Source: JANNRW01 sp031401815 (lineage in GTDB: Bacteria; Desulfobacterota; Desulfuromonadia; Geobacterales; DSM-12255). Taken from it: 9,103 nucleotides of DNA. The notes beneath the pieces were generated by a model. The model searched no databases. It worked only from the letters and a program-made list of their open reading frames with translations, and had not been told where the DNA came from. Of the stretch, positions 1 through 5,508 are shown one piece after another. The stretch is taken from assembly GCA_031401815.1 (NCBI GenBank), contig JANNRW010000394.1, positions 1 to 9,103 of the forward strand, written 5' to 3'. The translations under genes were made by a program, and so were the position numbers. Numbering within the stretch: the first letter of the stretch is position 1; each line of letters starts with the position of its first letter.

Positions 1-2
1 GA

Positions 3-87
3 TTGTCATCCCCGAATGTCTCTATCGGGGATCCAGATTTAAGGTTTTTAGATGCTGGATTCCCGATAACTACCTCGGGAATGACAA
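3..87. repeat. Cloverleaf-like palindromic intergenic repeat
   Basis: The two ends (3-36 and about 55-87) are imperfect inverted repeats; both outer ends read TTGTCAT in opposite orientations. Each arm folds on itself: TCCCCGA (9-15) pairs with TCGGGGA (25-31), and ATTCCCGA (59-66) pairs with TCGGGAAT (75-82). The unit could therefore form one long hairpin or a cloverleaf. This is the architecture of short dispersed REP/MITE-like elements between bacterial genes. No open frame inside it looks real. The element starts almost at the window edge, so it may extend further left. Confidence 0.75.
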
Positions 88-422
88 AGATTAAGTCAAG
101 CGCTTTTTCAGAACGAATCAGGAGTCTTTATGGTTTACCACAAAGGTTTTGGTCAGTCTTTATTCAGGTTTTCTCTGAGCCTCTGTGCCTCCGTGTGAAA
201 CTGATTTTGAATTTCTGCTTTTATGCCCTGAGTAGTTACAAAAACTGTTCAACACGGCACAGAAACAGAACTGTTGTACAACAATAATGTTTTACTTTAC
301 TTCAGTTAATCAACATGAAAACCGCAGTTAGCCACAGATTAAGGCCGATAACAGCGGATAATTCCTGAAATGCCTATAAATTCACCCTTTGGGTTTTGAG
401 CCTGTTTGTTGAAATCAGCATG
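88..422. other. Gene-free intergenic stretch, possible eroded repeats
   Basis: No coding region is supported here on either strand. About 165-205 and about 318-358 are low-complexity purine/pyrimidine-biased runs (containing CCTCTGTGCCTCCGTGTGAAA-like and CCACAGATTAAGG-like wording) of the kind often seen as decayed dispersed repeats in bacterial intergenic DNA; that comparison is from memory. A perfect 12-base palindrome, TGTTGTACAACA, lies at 272-283 with no adjacent gene start. No convincing terminator follows the TPR gene that ends at 423. Confidence 0.4.
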
Positions 423-1781
423 TCACTCCTCTGCCAATAGTCGGCACAGCTCTTCCGGCAAGCGCTCCATGAGCCTCTCCCGTTCATCAGGAGAAAGACA
501 AGTGAATATCCTCCGCAGTGAATTCAGGACAATTTTAGCAACTTCAGTCATCTCTTGTTCAACGCAGAGCGCGAGCGCTTTCAGGTAGCTCTCCATTGCA
601 TCGGAAAAACAGTCCTGCTCTTCGTACACCCTGCCGATCTGATGCCAGGTGCCGCCGAGCTGATGCTGCTGGCCGCTCTTTTCATTCCACTCCAGAGCCT
701 GCTGGTAGCTCTCCAGTGCTTGGGACCACTGACGCTGCTCGGCGTATACAATGCCGATCTGGTGCCAGGTGCCGCCGAGCTCATGCTGCTGGCCGCTCTT
801 CTCCTTCCACTCCAGAGCCAGCCGGTAGCTCTCCAAGGCCTGGGGCCACTGCCGCTGCTCCTCGTACACCCTGCCGATCTGGTGCAAAGTGCTGCCGATG
901 TTTTGGGAATCGCCGTGCTGTTGCTGAATATCCAGAGATTCATTGTATGCTGTCATCGCGTCAGAGAAATGACGAGCTGATAAATGGGTCGTTCCCAGAA
1001 GGAAAAATATCTCTGCCTCATCAAGCTTTGCATGATTCGTCTGGCCGAGGAGCGACATAGCAGCAGTTAAGCAGCGGATGGCATCATCATAACGAAACCC
1101 CGCCAAATATTCGGCTCCGAGAGCTTTATGCAGGGAAAGCTTGGTACGGATCACGCGCTCCGGCGCAGAGATGTCGAGACTTAGTCCTTGCAGCCGCTTC
1201 TCCAGTTCAGCGATACGGTTTTTTCGCTCATCGGTGACACCGTCCGGCGCAGCGACTGATTGCGGAATTTCATCAGCAACGACATCGCCATGACCGTCAG
1301 GAAGATGGTAGTAGTAGGTGATCCAATCCCAAAGGTCAGGAGCAGCGCTCCGCAATTTATTGGTAAAATGCCGGGTGGTCCAGAGAATGAGACAGCAGGG
1401 GAATTCATGGAAAAGGTTTTCCCGTTCCAGGTTCATTTCCTCAAGCAGGGATGACGCCGCAAGCTTGCCTTCATGAGAGATCAACAGGCTGTCTTCAATG
1501 CCGTAAATATGAAGCAGATATTGACCCGGTCGTGAAGTGAGCACTTCGGAAGGGGCTTTATTCCTGATGGCGCGGAAGAGTGAGGTAATGGGGTGGCCTG
1601 AAACGTCAAGAAGTGCTGTGGGGTTATCGGGGAGGAGAAGATCCAGCTCGGCACGCAGTTCGTCTCGTTTGCGGTAGGAACCGACCGAAATCAAAACAAG
1701 GGTGGGTTTGCTTCTGTCTGTGAGAACAAAAGCAATTTCGGCAAGTTGACTTCGCTCGGATTCGTCAATCATGGTTTGCAT
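423..1781 (-). CDS. TPR protein with N-terminal P-loop-less NTPase-like domain
   Basis: A 452-residue protein of unknown function. Residues 26-165 alternate hydrophobic strands and helices as in an AAA/STAND core: strand TLVLISVG (27-34), a Walker B-like strand YLLHIYGIEDSL (88-99), strand CCLILWTT (129-136) and the motif APDLWDW (147-153). There is no GxxxxGK[ST], so this part should not bind ATP canonically. Residues 183-200 are probably coiled coil. Five TPR-like units follow at about 217-249, 255-288, 296-330, 336-370 and 376-410; the last three have a strict 40-residue period (HQIGxVYxEQ...ALESY). There is no signal peptide or membrane segment, so it is probably cytoplasmic. The start overlaps the ATPase gene by 17 bases, or by 8 if Met4 is used, which implies translational coupling and a shared job. 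I infer a sensor or scaffold for that ATPase; defence or signalling is possible but unproven. Confidence 0.85.
   Translation of the reverse strand: MQTMIDESERSQLAEIAFVLTDRSKPTLVLISVGSYRKRDELRAELDLLLPDNPTALLDVSGHPITSLFRAIRNKAPSEVLTSRPGQYLLHIYGIEDSLLISHEGKLAASSLLEEMNLERENLFHEFPCCLILWTTRHFTNKLRSAAPDLWDWITYYYHLPDGHGDVVADEIPQSVAAPDGVTDERKNRIAELEKRLQGLSLDISAPERVIRTKLSLHKALGAEYLAGFRYDDAIRCLTAAMSLLGQTNHAKLDEAEIFFLLGTTHLSARHFSDAMTAYNESLDIQQQHGDSQNIGSTLHQIGRVYEEQRQWPQALESYRLALEWKEKSGQQHELGGTWHQIGIVYAEQRQWSQALESYQQALEWNEKSGQQHQLGGTWHQIGRVYEEQDCFSDAMESYLKALALCVEQEMTEVAKIVLNSLRRIFTCLSPDERERLMERLPEELCRLLAEE
631..870. repeat. Two tandem 120-bp units encoding TPR repeats
   Basis: Positions 631-750 and 751-870 are direct repeats, identical at about 104 of 120 bases by eye. 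Partial copies flank them (about 613-630 and 871-900). Each unit encodes one 40-residue TPR. The DNA-level similarity is higher than function alone requires, which points to recent unit duplication or gene conversion, and the copy number may vary between strains. Confidence 0.8.
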
Positions 1782-3057
1782 CTGCGCTGCCGTCGATAAA
1801 CGGGAGCAGCAATGGATTAATCTCGCGTCTGCCGTTGTATTTCAGGACTGCCAGCGAAAAGAGGAGATCAAGGATCTTGGCATCAGCAGCTTGATAGGCT
1901 TTATTCTCAAGAATTTTGCGATGATCGCTATCAAGTTTGTCCCACATATCTTGCCCCAGGTAGAGGCAGGCCTTGTTAACATCACCCTGTTTGATCCGTT
2001 CGCCCCGGCGCTGAATGATTGCTCTGTTTACTATCCGGAGTAACTGCCTTGGGCAGCCTCCCGACTTTTCTACACAAAAATTCAGGACGCCAGCAGCAAA
2101 AAAGAGCGAAGTATCAATTCGTTTGGCAATGATATCGGCAAGAAGTGGGATGCTTTTTTTATCTACCGGCACCATTGGCAGAATCGGTGTCTGAAAAAAC
2201 TCGGCTGAAGCGCTGTTCTTGATATCAAAGAAAGAGTTGATCGGCACGGTGAAAAGAATGTTGCTGTTAAGCGCCTGAATCATGGACGATTCCCTGATGA
2301 AAAGCAGTTGGAATATTTCATAGCGCATCTTCTCGAAACCGTCGATAACGAAGAGGATATCTTTCCCCTTGCCAGCTTTGTCAAGAATCTCTCTGGCATC
2401 ATCCAAGGCAAGATTAAGGCGGTTAACCAGACTGTGGGGGTTTTTGCGGACTGATTCGCGAATTTTTTTGACAGTATTCGAACTGGATGAAAACAAGGCT
2501 TTGAGGCTGCTTTTTAACTTGATGAATCCCAGAAAACCTGCTCCGGCTTCGAGCTCAGAAGCGATATCCAGTTGGTAGGAGGTCTTCAGTTCCCGCTGAA
2601 TTTCAGTGTCTGACAGCCATTCCTTGAGCAGATCGCCAAGTTGTACCGTCCGTATTTCAAGCCCTTCCTGCTCAAGTCGTTCAATGAGTTTGAAAATCAG
2701 GGTCACAAACAGGTCTTCAGGCTCAAAGGTGGTTATCTCCACCTCTTTTTCCATATCAATAAAGATCGAGCAGTAACGATCAGAATGATTGACGTCTGTT
2801 TGAAAGCGATGTAGTTCCGTACTCTTGCCACAGCCTCTATGGCCGGAAAAGATAATTTTTGCGTAGGAATCGGTCAGCTTCATGAGTTGCCCGGTCGAGG
2901 CATCGATGTTGAGCGTGAATTTGATATCATTGAAGCACTCTTCAGCTCTTACCGAATCCAGATGAACATAAAGCGCCGCTTCGTTCTCCGCATCAATCTC
3001 TAAATCGAGCTCCGTAACCTGTCGCGCAAGAAATTTGTCTTTAACCGGATATTCCAT
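1765..3057 (-). CDS. AAA-type P-loop ATPase (Orc/STAND-like)
   Basis: A 430-residue ATPase. The Walker A motif GHRGCGKST is at 72-80 and the Walker B strand ILFVIDGFEKM at 234-244 (D239). A sensor 1-like strand, NILFTVPINS, starts near 266, and SGGCPRQLLRIVNRA (332-346) fits a sensor 2/lid helix. The C-terminal 70 residues are helical and may be a winged helix. The order fits the Orc1/Cdc6, ExeA and STAND group of AAA ATPases; I cannot name a subfamily. Residues 1-60 form an extension with no recognised motif. No transmembrane segment is evident. The ATG start is supported by a strong ribosome site, AGAGGAG (3066-3072 on the minus strand), 8 bases upstream. The gene lies 67 bases after a 68-residue gene and overlaps the TPR gene, so the three look like one operon. 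ATP-driven switching coupled to the TPR partner is the likely role; the substrate is unknown. Confidence 0.88.
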   Translation of the reverse strand: MEYPVKDKFLARQVTELDLEIDAENEAALYVHLDSVRAEECFNDIKFTLNIDASTGQLMKLTDSYAKIIFSGHRGCGKSTELHRFQTDVNHSDRYCSIFIDMEKEVEITTFEPEDLFVTLIFKLIERLEQEGLEIRTVQLGDLLKEWLSDTEIQRELKTSYQLDIASELEAGAGFLGFIKLKSSLKALFSSSSNTVKKIRESVRKNPHSLVNRLNLALDDAREILDKAGKGKDILFVIDGFEKMRYEIFQLLFIRESSMIQALNSNILFTVPINSFFDIKNSASAEFFQTPILPMVPVDKKSIPLLADIIAKRIDTSLFFAAGVLNFCVEKSGGCPRQLLRIVNRAIIQRRGERIKQGDVNKACLYLGQDMWDKLDSDHRKILENKAYQAADAKILDLLFSLAVLKYNGRREINPLLLPFIDGSADANHD

Positions 3058-3124
3058 TACACAGACTCCTCTGACAATAATTGATGCATTGCTCTATTTG
3101 GCCTTTTCACCACAACTTAGCTTA

Positions 3125-3331
3125 TCATGCTTCTCTTTTCAATTCGTGAGTATTGTACAAAGCACGGACAGCCGCAAGCTCCTTTTGCAGGCTGGTTTTC
3201 AGCATCTCTTTTTGTGCAATGGTCTGAGCCCTGACCCGATCACCGACAGCCCTGGTGATTTCGTTCAACTCCTTGTCGGAGAGTTCACGATTTATCTTTG
3301 GAATACGCCCTGCTATTTGCCCTGATTTCAT
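3125..3331 (-). CDS. Small helical hypothetical protein, first gene of ATPase/TPR operon
   Basis: I do not recognise this 68-residue protein. I start it at the ATG at 3331 because GGAGG sits 5 bases upstream; the frame stays open for another 20 codons to an ATG at 3391, but that start lies on the -35 box of the predicted promoter. The product is charged and mostly helical: a basic N-terminus with MKSGQIAGRIPKINREL, then a long amphipathic helix (about residues 20-60, ELNEITRAVGDRVRAQTI...) that could form a coiled coil. It has no cysteine, signal peptide or membrane segment. It precedes the ATPase gene by 67 bases on the same strand, so it may be a partner, regulator or effector of that pair, but this rests only on position. 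Confidence 0.65.
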   Translation of the reverse strand: MKSGQIAGRIPKINRELSDKELNEITRAVGDRVRAQTIAQKEMLKTSLQKELAAVRALYNTHELKREA

Positions 3332-3362
3332 TGGAGCCTCCGGTATTTCGATTCCATGTTGC

Positions 3363-3391
3363 AGTCTACCCAAGAAGAGAAGAGGAGTCAA
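3363..3391 (-). promoter_or_regulatory. Predicted sigma-70 promoter of the small protein/ATPase/TPR operon
   Basis: On the minus strand, TTGACT (3391-3386) and TAGACT (3368-3363) are separated by 17 bases: 5/6 and 4/6 matches to the sigma-70 consensus. Transcription would start near 3355, giving a short leader before the ATG at 3331. The AT-rich dyad ATTATTGAATAAT (3391-3403) abuts the -35 box and could be an operator. Confidence 0.5.
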
Positions 3392-3664
3392 TTATTGAAT
3401 AATATTCGGCGGGTTACCTGAAATTGTCAGTGTAAAGCTTTGCCCTGACAACGCCCGGATTGAGCTTTTGCATCGCCAGTGGGGCATGCCGAGTACCTAC
3501 AGATGAATGACATCTTTAGTGCGATGTGGAATATGCGAGCTGCTGGCCATCACCGCGCCACGTATGCCAACAAATTCATTGGCAACAAATTTACTGGCAT
3601 TGATAAAAAGTGTCGTTGGCTTTTCCTGGATAAGATGGAGCGAGTGCGTTGGGGGAAGCCTTTT
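3392..3664 (-). pseudogene. Relic reading frame with one internal amber codon
   Basis: One minus-strand frame runs 55 codons from 3664, meets TAG at 3499-3497, then continues 34 codons to TAA at 3394-3392. Both halves read like real protein (for example INASKFVANEFVGIRGAV, then RALSGQSFTLTISGNPPN). TAG is one base from TGG, and a tryptophan would restore an 89-residue frame. No start codon fits near the 5' end: the frame opens directly after TAA at 3667-3665, and the first ATG is 39 codons in. I read it as a decayed gene fragment or a piece of a dispersed repeat. It contains the imperfect palindrome GCCAACAAATTCATTGGC and a doubled 15-base word (CAACAAATT...). I do not recognise the family. 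Confidence 0.35.
3424..3451. repeat. Inverted repeat TTGTCAG/CTGACAA
   Basis: TTGTCAG (3424-3430) and CTGACAA (3445-3451) are perfect 7-base inverted arms around a 14-base loop containing the palindrome AAAGCTTT. There is no T-run on either side, so it is not a clear terminator. It lies inside the relic frame, upstream of the predicted operon promoter. Confidence 0.45.
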
Positions 3665-3666
3665 TT

Positions 3667-3700
3667 ATGTTTACATTCACCGATTTCAAAGTGTAAATAT
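3667..3700 (+). promoter_or_regulatory. Dyad ATGTTTACA/TGTAAATAT upstream of PIN-like gene
   Basis: ATGTTTACA (3667-3675) and TGTAAATAT (3692-3700) match in 8 of 9 inverted positions with a 16-base spacer. The same segment can be read as a weak promoter, TTTACA (3670-3675), 18 bases, TAAATA (3694-3699). It lies 57 bases before the GTG start of the downstream gene and is a plausible operator or promoter for it. Confidence 0.4.
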
Positions 3701-3757
3701 CCCTTCAAATTAAGCATCTAAAGGGCATCCCCATTACCTTAGACTAGGTCATCAAAC

Positions 3758-4726
3758 GTGCCGAAACCAAAACCTGCCAAAACCGTTGTCGTTGATGAAG
3801 GGGTTTCTGACGGCAACCTGATGCGCTTCAAGAGCTTTGCCGCCGGACGCGGTCTGAAGGTGTCAGAGTGCCTGTACATCCGCCAATTGCATGCCGGGAT
3901 GCCGGATGGGCATATCCTCCGCCATCTGCTCAGTAGCACGACCATCTTGATAACGACCGATCGTCCACTTCACAATACCGCGCTGTCCAAAGGGTTTGAA
4001 AGCTATTACCTTGGTGAAAAGGAAATTACCGGAACAGCTCTCCGGGGCATTTCGCTCAAGAAAGATGTGGTGAACAAACGTATCGACCAGAGCCTTCTCG
4101 CCAGTTATCTGCCGGTTAAAACGGATATTCGTCCGCTATTGCTCCCTGAATCACCGCAACGGCTGAAAAAGCTTCATGTAAAGCGGCGCCGGATACGCGG
4201 TTATTTTGATGGCTTGCACCATATGGATCAGGTCGCTGTGACGGTTTCCTGGCAAACGCTTGGCAAGCAGATACTCATTGGTGTTCGCATCCAGGTAGCA
4301 TCCAACTCAGGATTGAAGGCGCTGGATGCTAGTGAGAGTTATACAGCGGAGTCCTTTCCTGCCGAATGCTGCGGCAGCGGTTCGTTGAGCTATGCATTGG
4401 TTCTGGTGATACAACTCATGCTGAATTCCGTCGCCACTATCGTCTATTATGATAGCGCCGGAATCGATGCAGCCGTTCTTCCAGCTGCAAACCAGCATAA
4501 TCATGAGTATCAGGGCTTATTCAAGCAGTTGTCGGAGAGTTTTACGCAGCTGGAATTTGTGCCGGTTTCAAAGGGCAGGCATATGGAGATGTTGCGCGAT
4601 AAGTTGACGCAACTGGCAAGCAGCCGCACCACCAACGAAATTCAGCAGGAAAGCATAAGGGAGATTCTGTTCAGGGTTGCCGCGCATGATGAAAAGGGGA
4701 AAACAAAGGGGACGGAGTCAAGTTAG
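3758..4726 (+). CDS. Two-domain putative nuclease: PIN-like plus RNase H-like
   Basis: A 322-residue protein. Residues 9-85 have the layout of a PIN-like domain of the Mut7-C/DUF5615 kind: VVVDEG (10-15, D13/E14), GMPDGHILRHLL (47-58, D50), LITTDRPLHN (64-73, D68) and SYYLG. After a basic linker (137-147, KKLHVKRRRIR), residues 157-290 resemble an RNase H fold: paired strands at 158-180, a hydrophobic helix (209-223), strand TIVYYDS (227-233, D232) and KGRHMEMLRDKLTQLA (272-287, H275 and D281). I see no acidic residue in the middle helix, so the second domain may be inactive or divergent. The start is GTG; TAG at 3740 blocks extension, and only a weak TAGG precedes it. No antitoxin-like gene is adjacent upstream; vapBC follows 154 bases downstream. 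RNA or DNA cleavage is inferred from fold only. Confidence 0.75.
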   Translation: MPKPKPAKTVVVDEGVSDGNLMRFKSFAAGRGLKVSECLYIRQLHAGMPDGHILRHLLSSTTILITTDRPLHNTALSKGFESYYLGEKEITGTALRGISLKKDVVNKRIDQSLLASYLPVKTDIRPLLLPESPQRLKKLHVKRRRIRGYFDGLHHMDQVAVTVSWQTLGKQILIGVRIQVASNSGLKALDASESYTAESFPAECCGSGSLSYALVLVIQLMLNSVATIVYYDSAGIDAAVLPAANQHNHEYQGLFKQLSESFTQLEFVPVSKGRHMEMLRDKLTQLASSRTTNEIQQESIREILFRVAAHDEKGKTKGTESS

Positions 4727-4814
4727 TTAACTCGAAATCCCACGTCGGCGCTGCCGTGCGGAAGGGGGGCTGTAGCTTTTGTGCAGGAGAGACAGGGTTA
4801 ATGCACAAGAAAAA

Positions 4815-4856
4815 CTTACACTTGCACCCACATGAAAACTGTAAGATAATGTGTAA
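4815..4856. promoter_or_regulatory. Candidate vapBC operator: three TTACA-type half-sites
   Basis: CTTACAC (4815-4821), TGTAAG (4840-4845) and GTGTAA (4851-4856) form two overlapping inverted repeats: CTTACA with TGTAAG, and TTACAC with GTGTAA. They straddle the -35 and -10 boxes. VapB-type ribbon-helix-helix antitoxins usually autorepress by binding such dyads at their own promoter, so this is the expected target. Confidence 0.5.
4822..4850 (+). promoter_or_regulatory. Predicted sigma-70 promoter of vapBC
   Basis: TTGCAC (4822-4827), a 17-base spacer, then GATAAT (4845-4850, 5/6 match to TATAAT). It would start transcription near 4857, about 24 bases before the vapB ATG. It is embedded in the candidate operator. 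Confidence 0.6.
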
Positions 4857-4880
4857 TCAAATCGCTTATTGAGGTGCATA

Positions 4881-5093
4881 ATGCTTGCCAGAACCAATGT
4901 AGTCCTGGATACCGACCTGCTGGATGAAGCCGGACGCCTGACCGGGCTTAAGACCAAGAAGGATGTCATTGTCTGCGCCCTCCAGGAGCTGATCAAGCAA
5001 CGCAGCAGGAAAAGGCTTTTGACCGTCCGCCATGCTGGGCTCTGGCAGGGTGATCTGAACGCATTACGGGAAAGCCGCCATGATCCTGCTTGA
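4881..5093 (+). CDS. vapB: VapB-type antitoxin (ribbon-helix-helix)
   Basis: A 70-residue antitoxin that should neutralise the VapC encoded next and repress the operon. The N-terminus RTNVVLDTDLLDEAGRLTGLKTKKDVIVCALQELIKQR has a strand (4-9), helix, turn TGLKTK (21-26) and second helix of a ribbon-helix-helix DNA-binding dimer. The C-terminal tail contains LWQGDLNALRESR (54-66), the W-x-GDL pattern typical of the VapB/DUF2191 family, which wraps the toxin active site. I chose the ATG at 4881 because GAGGTG (4871-4876) precedes it; an in-frame TTG at 4869 has no better support. Its last 14 bases overlap vapC, the usual coupled arrangement. Confidence 0.9.
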   Translation: MLARTNVVLDTDLLDEAGRLTGLKTKKDVIVCALQELIKQRSRKRLLTVRHAGLWQGDLNALRESRHDPA

Positions 5094-5484
5094 CACAAGC
5101 GCCCTGATCGAATTCCTGAACCGCACCGGTTCACGCCATGACCTGGCGGTTGAAACATTGATTTCCAACGACAATGATATTGCTCTTGCGGAAATCACGC
5201 TTACCGAAGCACTGCAAGGCATTCGCAGCGAGCGCGATTACCGCGAAGTGCGAGCCTCTCTAATGACCTTCCCCATAGTTTCTCTCAAAAACCATGATTC
5301 CTATATCAAGGCAGCCGATATTTACCGTAAATGCAGAGCAAAAGGGCTTACCATCCGCAGCACTGTTGATCTGTTGATTGCGCAAGCAGCTATTGAACAA
5401 AACGCCGAGCTTATACATAATGACCGTGATTTCGAGGCGATTGCTTCTGTTTCATCGCTCAGGCTTTATCACCTTCCGACCTGA
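5080..5484 (+). CDS. vapC: VapC-type PIN-domain toxin ribonuclease
   Basis: A 134-residue single-domain PIN ribonuclease, the toxin of a type II module. VapC proteins cut specific structured RNAs such as tRNA or rRNA with Mg2+ and arrest translation; the target of this one cannot be told from sequence. The acidic residues are in place: D5 in LLDTSALIEF, E43 in TEALQGI, D97 in STVDLLIAQAA, and D115/D117 in IHNDRDFEAIA. The length is normal for the family and nothing is missing, so the toxin looks functional. It overlaps vapB by 14 bases. The stop lies 24 bases from the convergent end of uvrA, with no recognisable terminator between them, so transcripts may run antisense into uvrA. Confidence 0.93.
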   Translation: MILLDTSALIEFLNRTGSRHDLAVETLISNDNDIALAEITLTEALQGIRSERDYREVRASLMTFPIVSLKNHDSYIKAADIYRKCRAKGLTIRSTVDLLIAQAAIEQNAELIHNDRDFEAIASVSSLRLYHLPT

Positions 5485-5508
5485 ATGAGCTCCTCAAATT
5501 AACGACCC

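Noticed and set aside
272..283. Perfect palindrome TGTTGTACAACA as an operator
   Set aside because: No gene start lies nearby to be controlled; a 12-base palindrome can occur by chance.
3..287. Forward open frame of 94 codons
   Set aside because: It runs through the palindromic repeat, has no ribosome site and has low-complexity, non-protein-like composition.
384..397. Hairpin ACCC-TTT-GGGT followed by T-run as a terminator
   Set aside because: The stem is only 4 bases and it is oriented for the plus strand, where no gene precedes it.
613..900. Periodic repeats considered as a CRISPR array
   Set aside because: The 120-base period is coding TPR sequence with no repeat-spacer structure.
555..980. 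Forward open frame of 141 codons opposite the TPR gene
   Set aside because: It is a mirror of the repetitive TPR DNA; the minus-strand frame has the clear TPR pattern.
3479..3721. Forward open frame of 80 codons as an antitoxin for the PIN-like gene
   Set aside because: No ribosome site and no antitoxin-like pattern; the opposite strand reads more like protein.
4740..4800. GC-rich CGGC-GCT-GCCG hairpin as terminator of the PIN-like gene
   Set aside because: The stem is 4 bases with a bulged extension and no T-run follows.
4727..5158. Minus-strand open frame of 143 codons
   Set aside because: It is the antisense of vapB and vapC, rich in Ser/Arg as shadow frames usually are.
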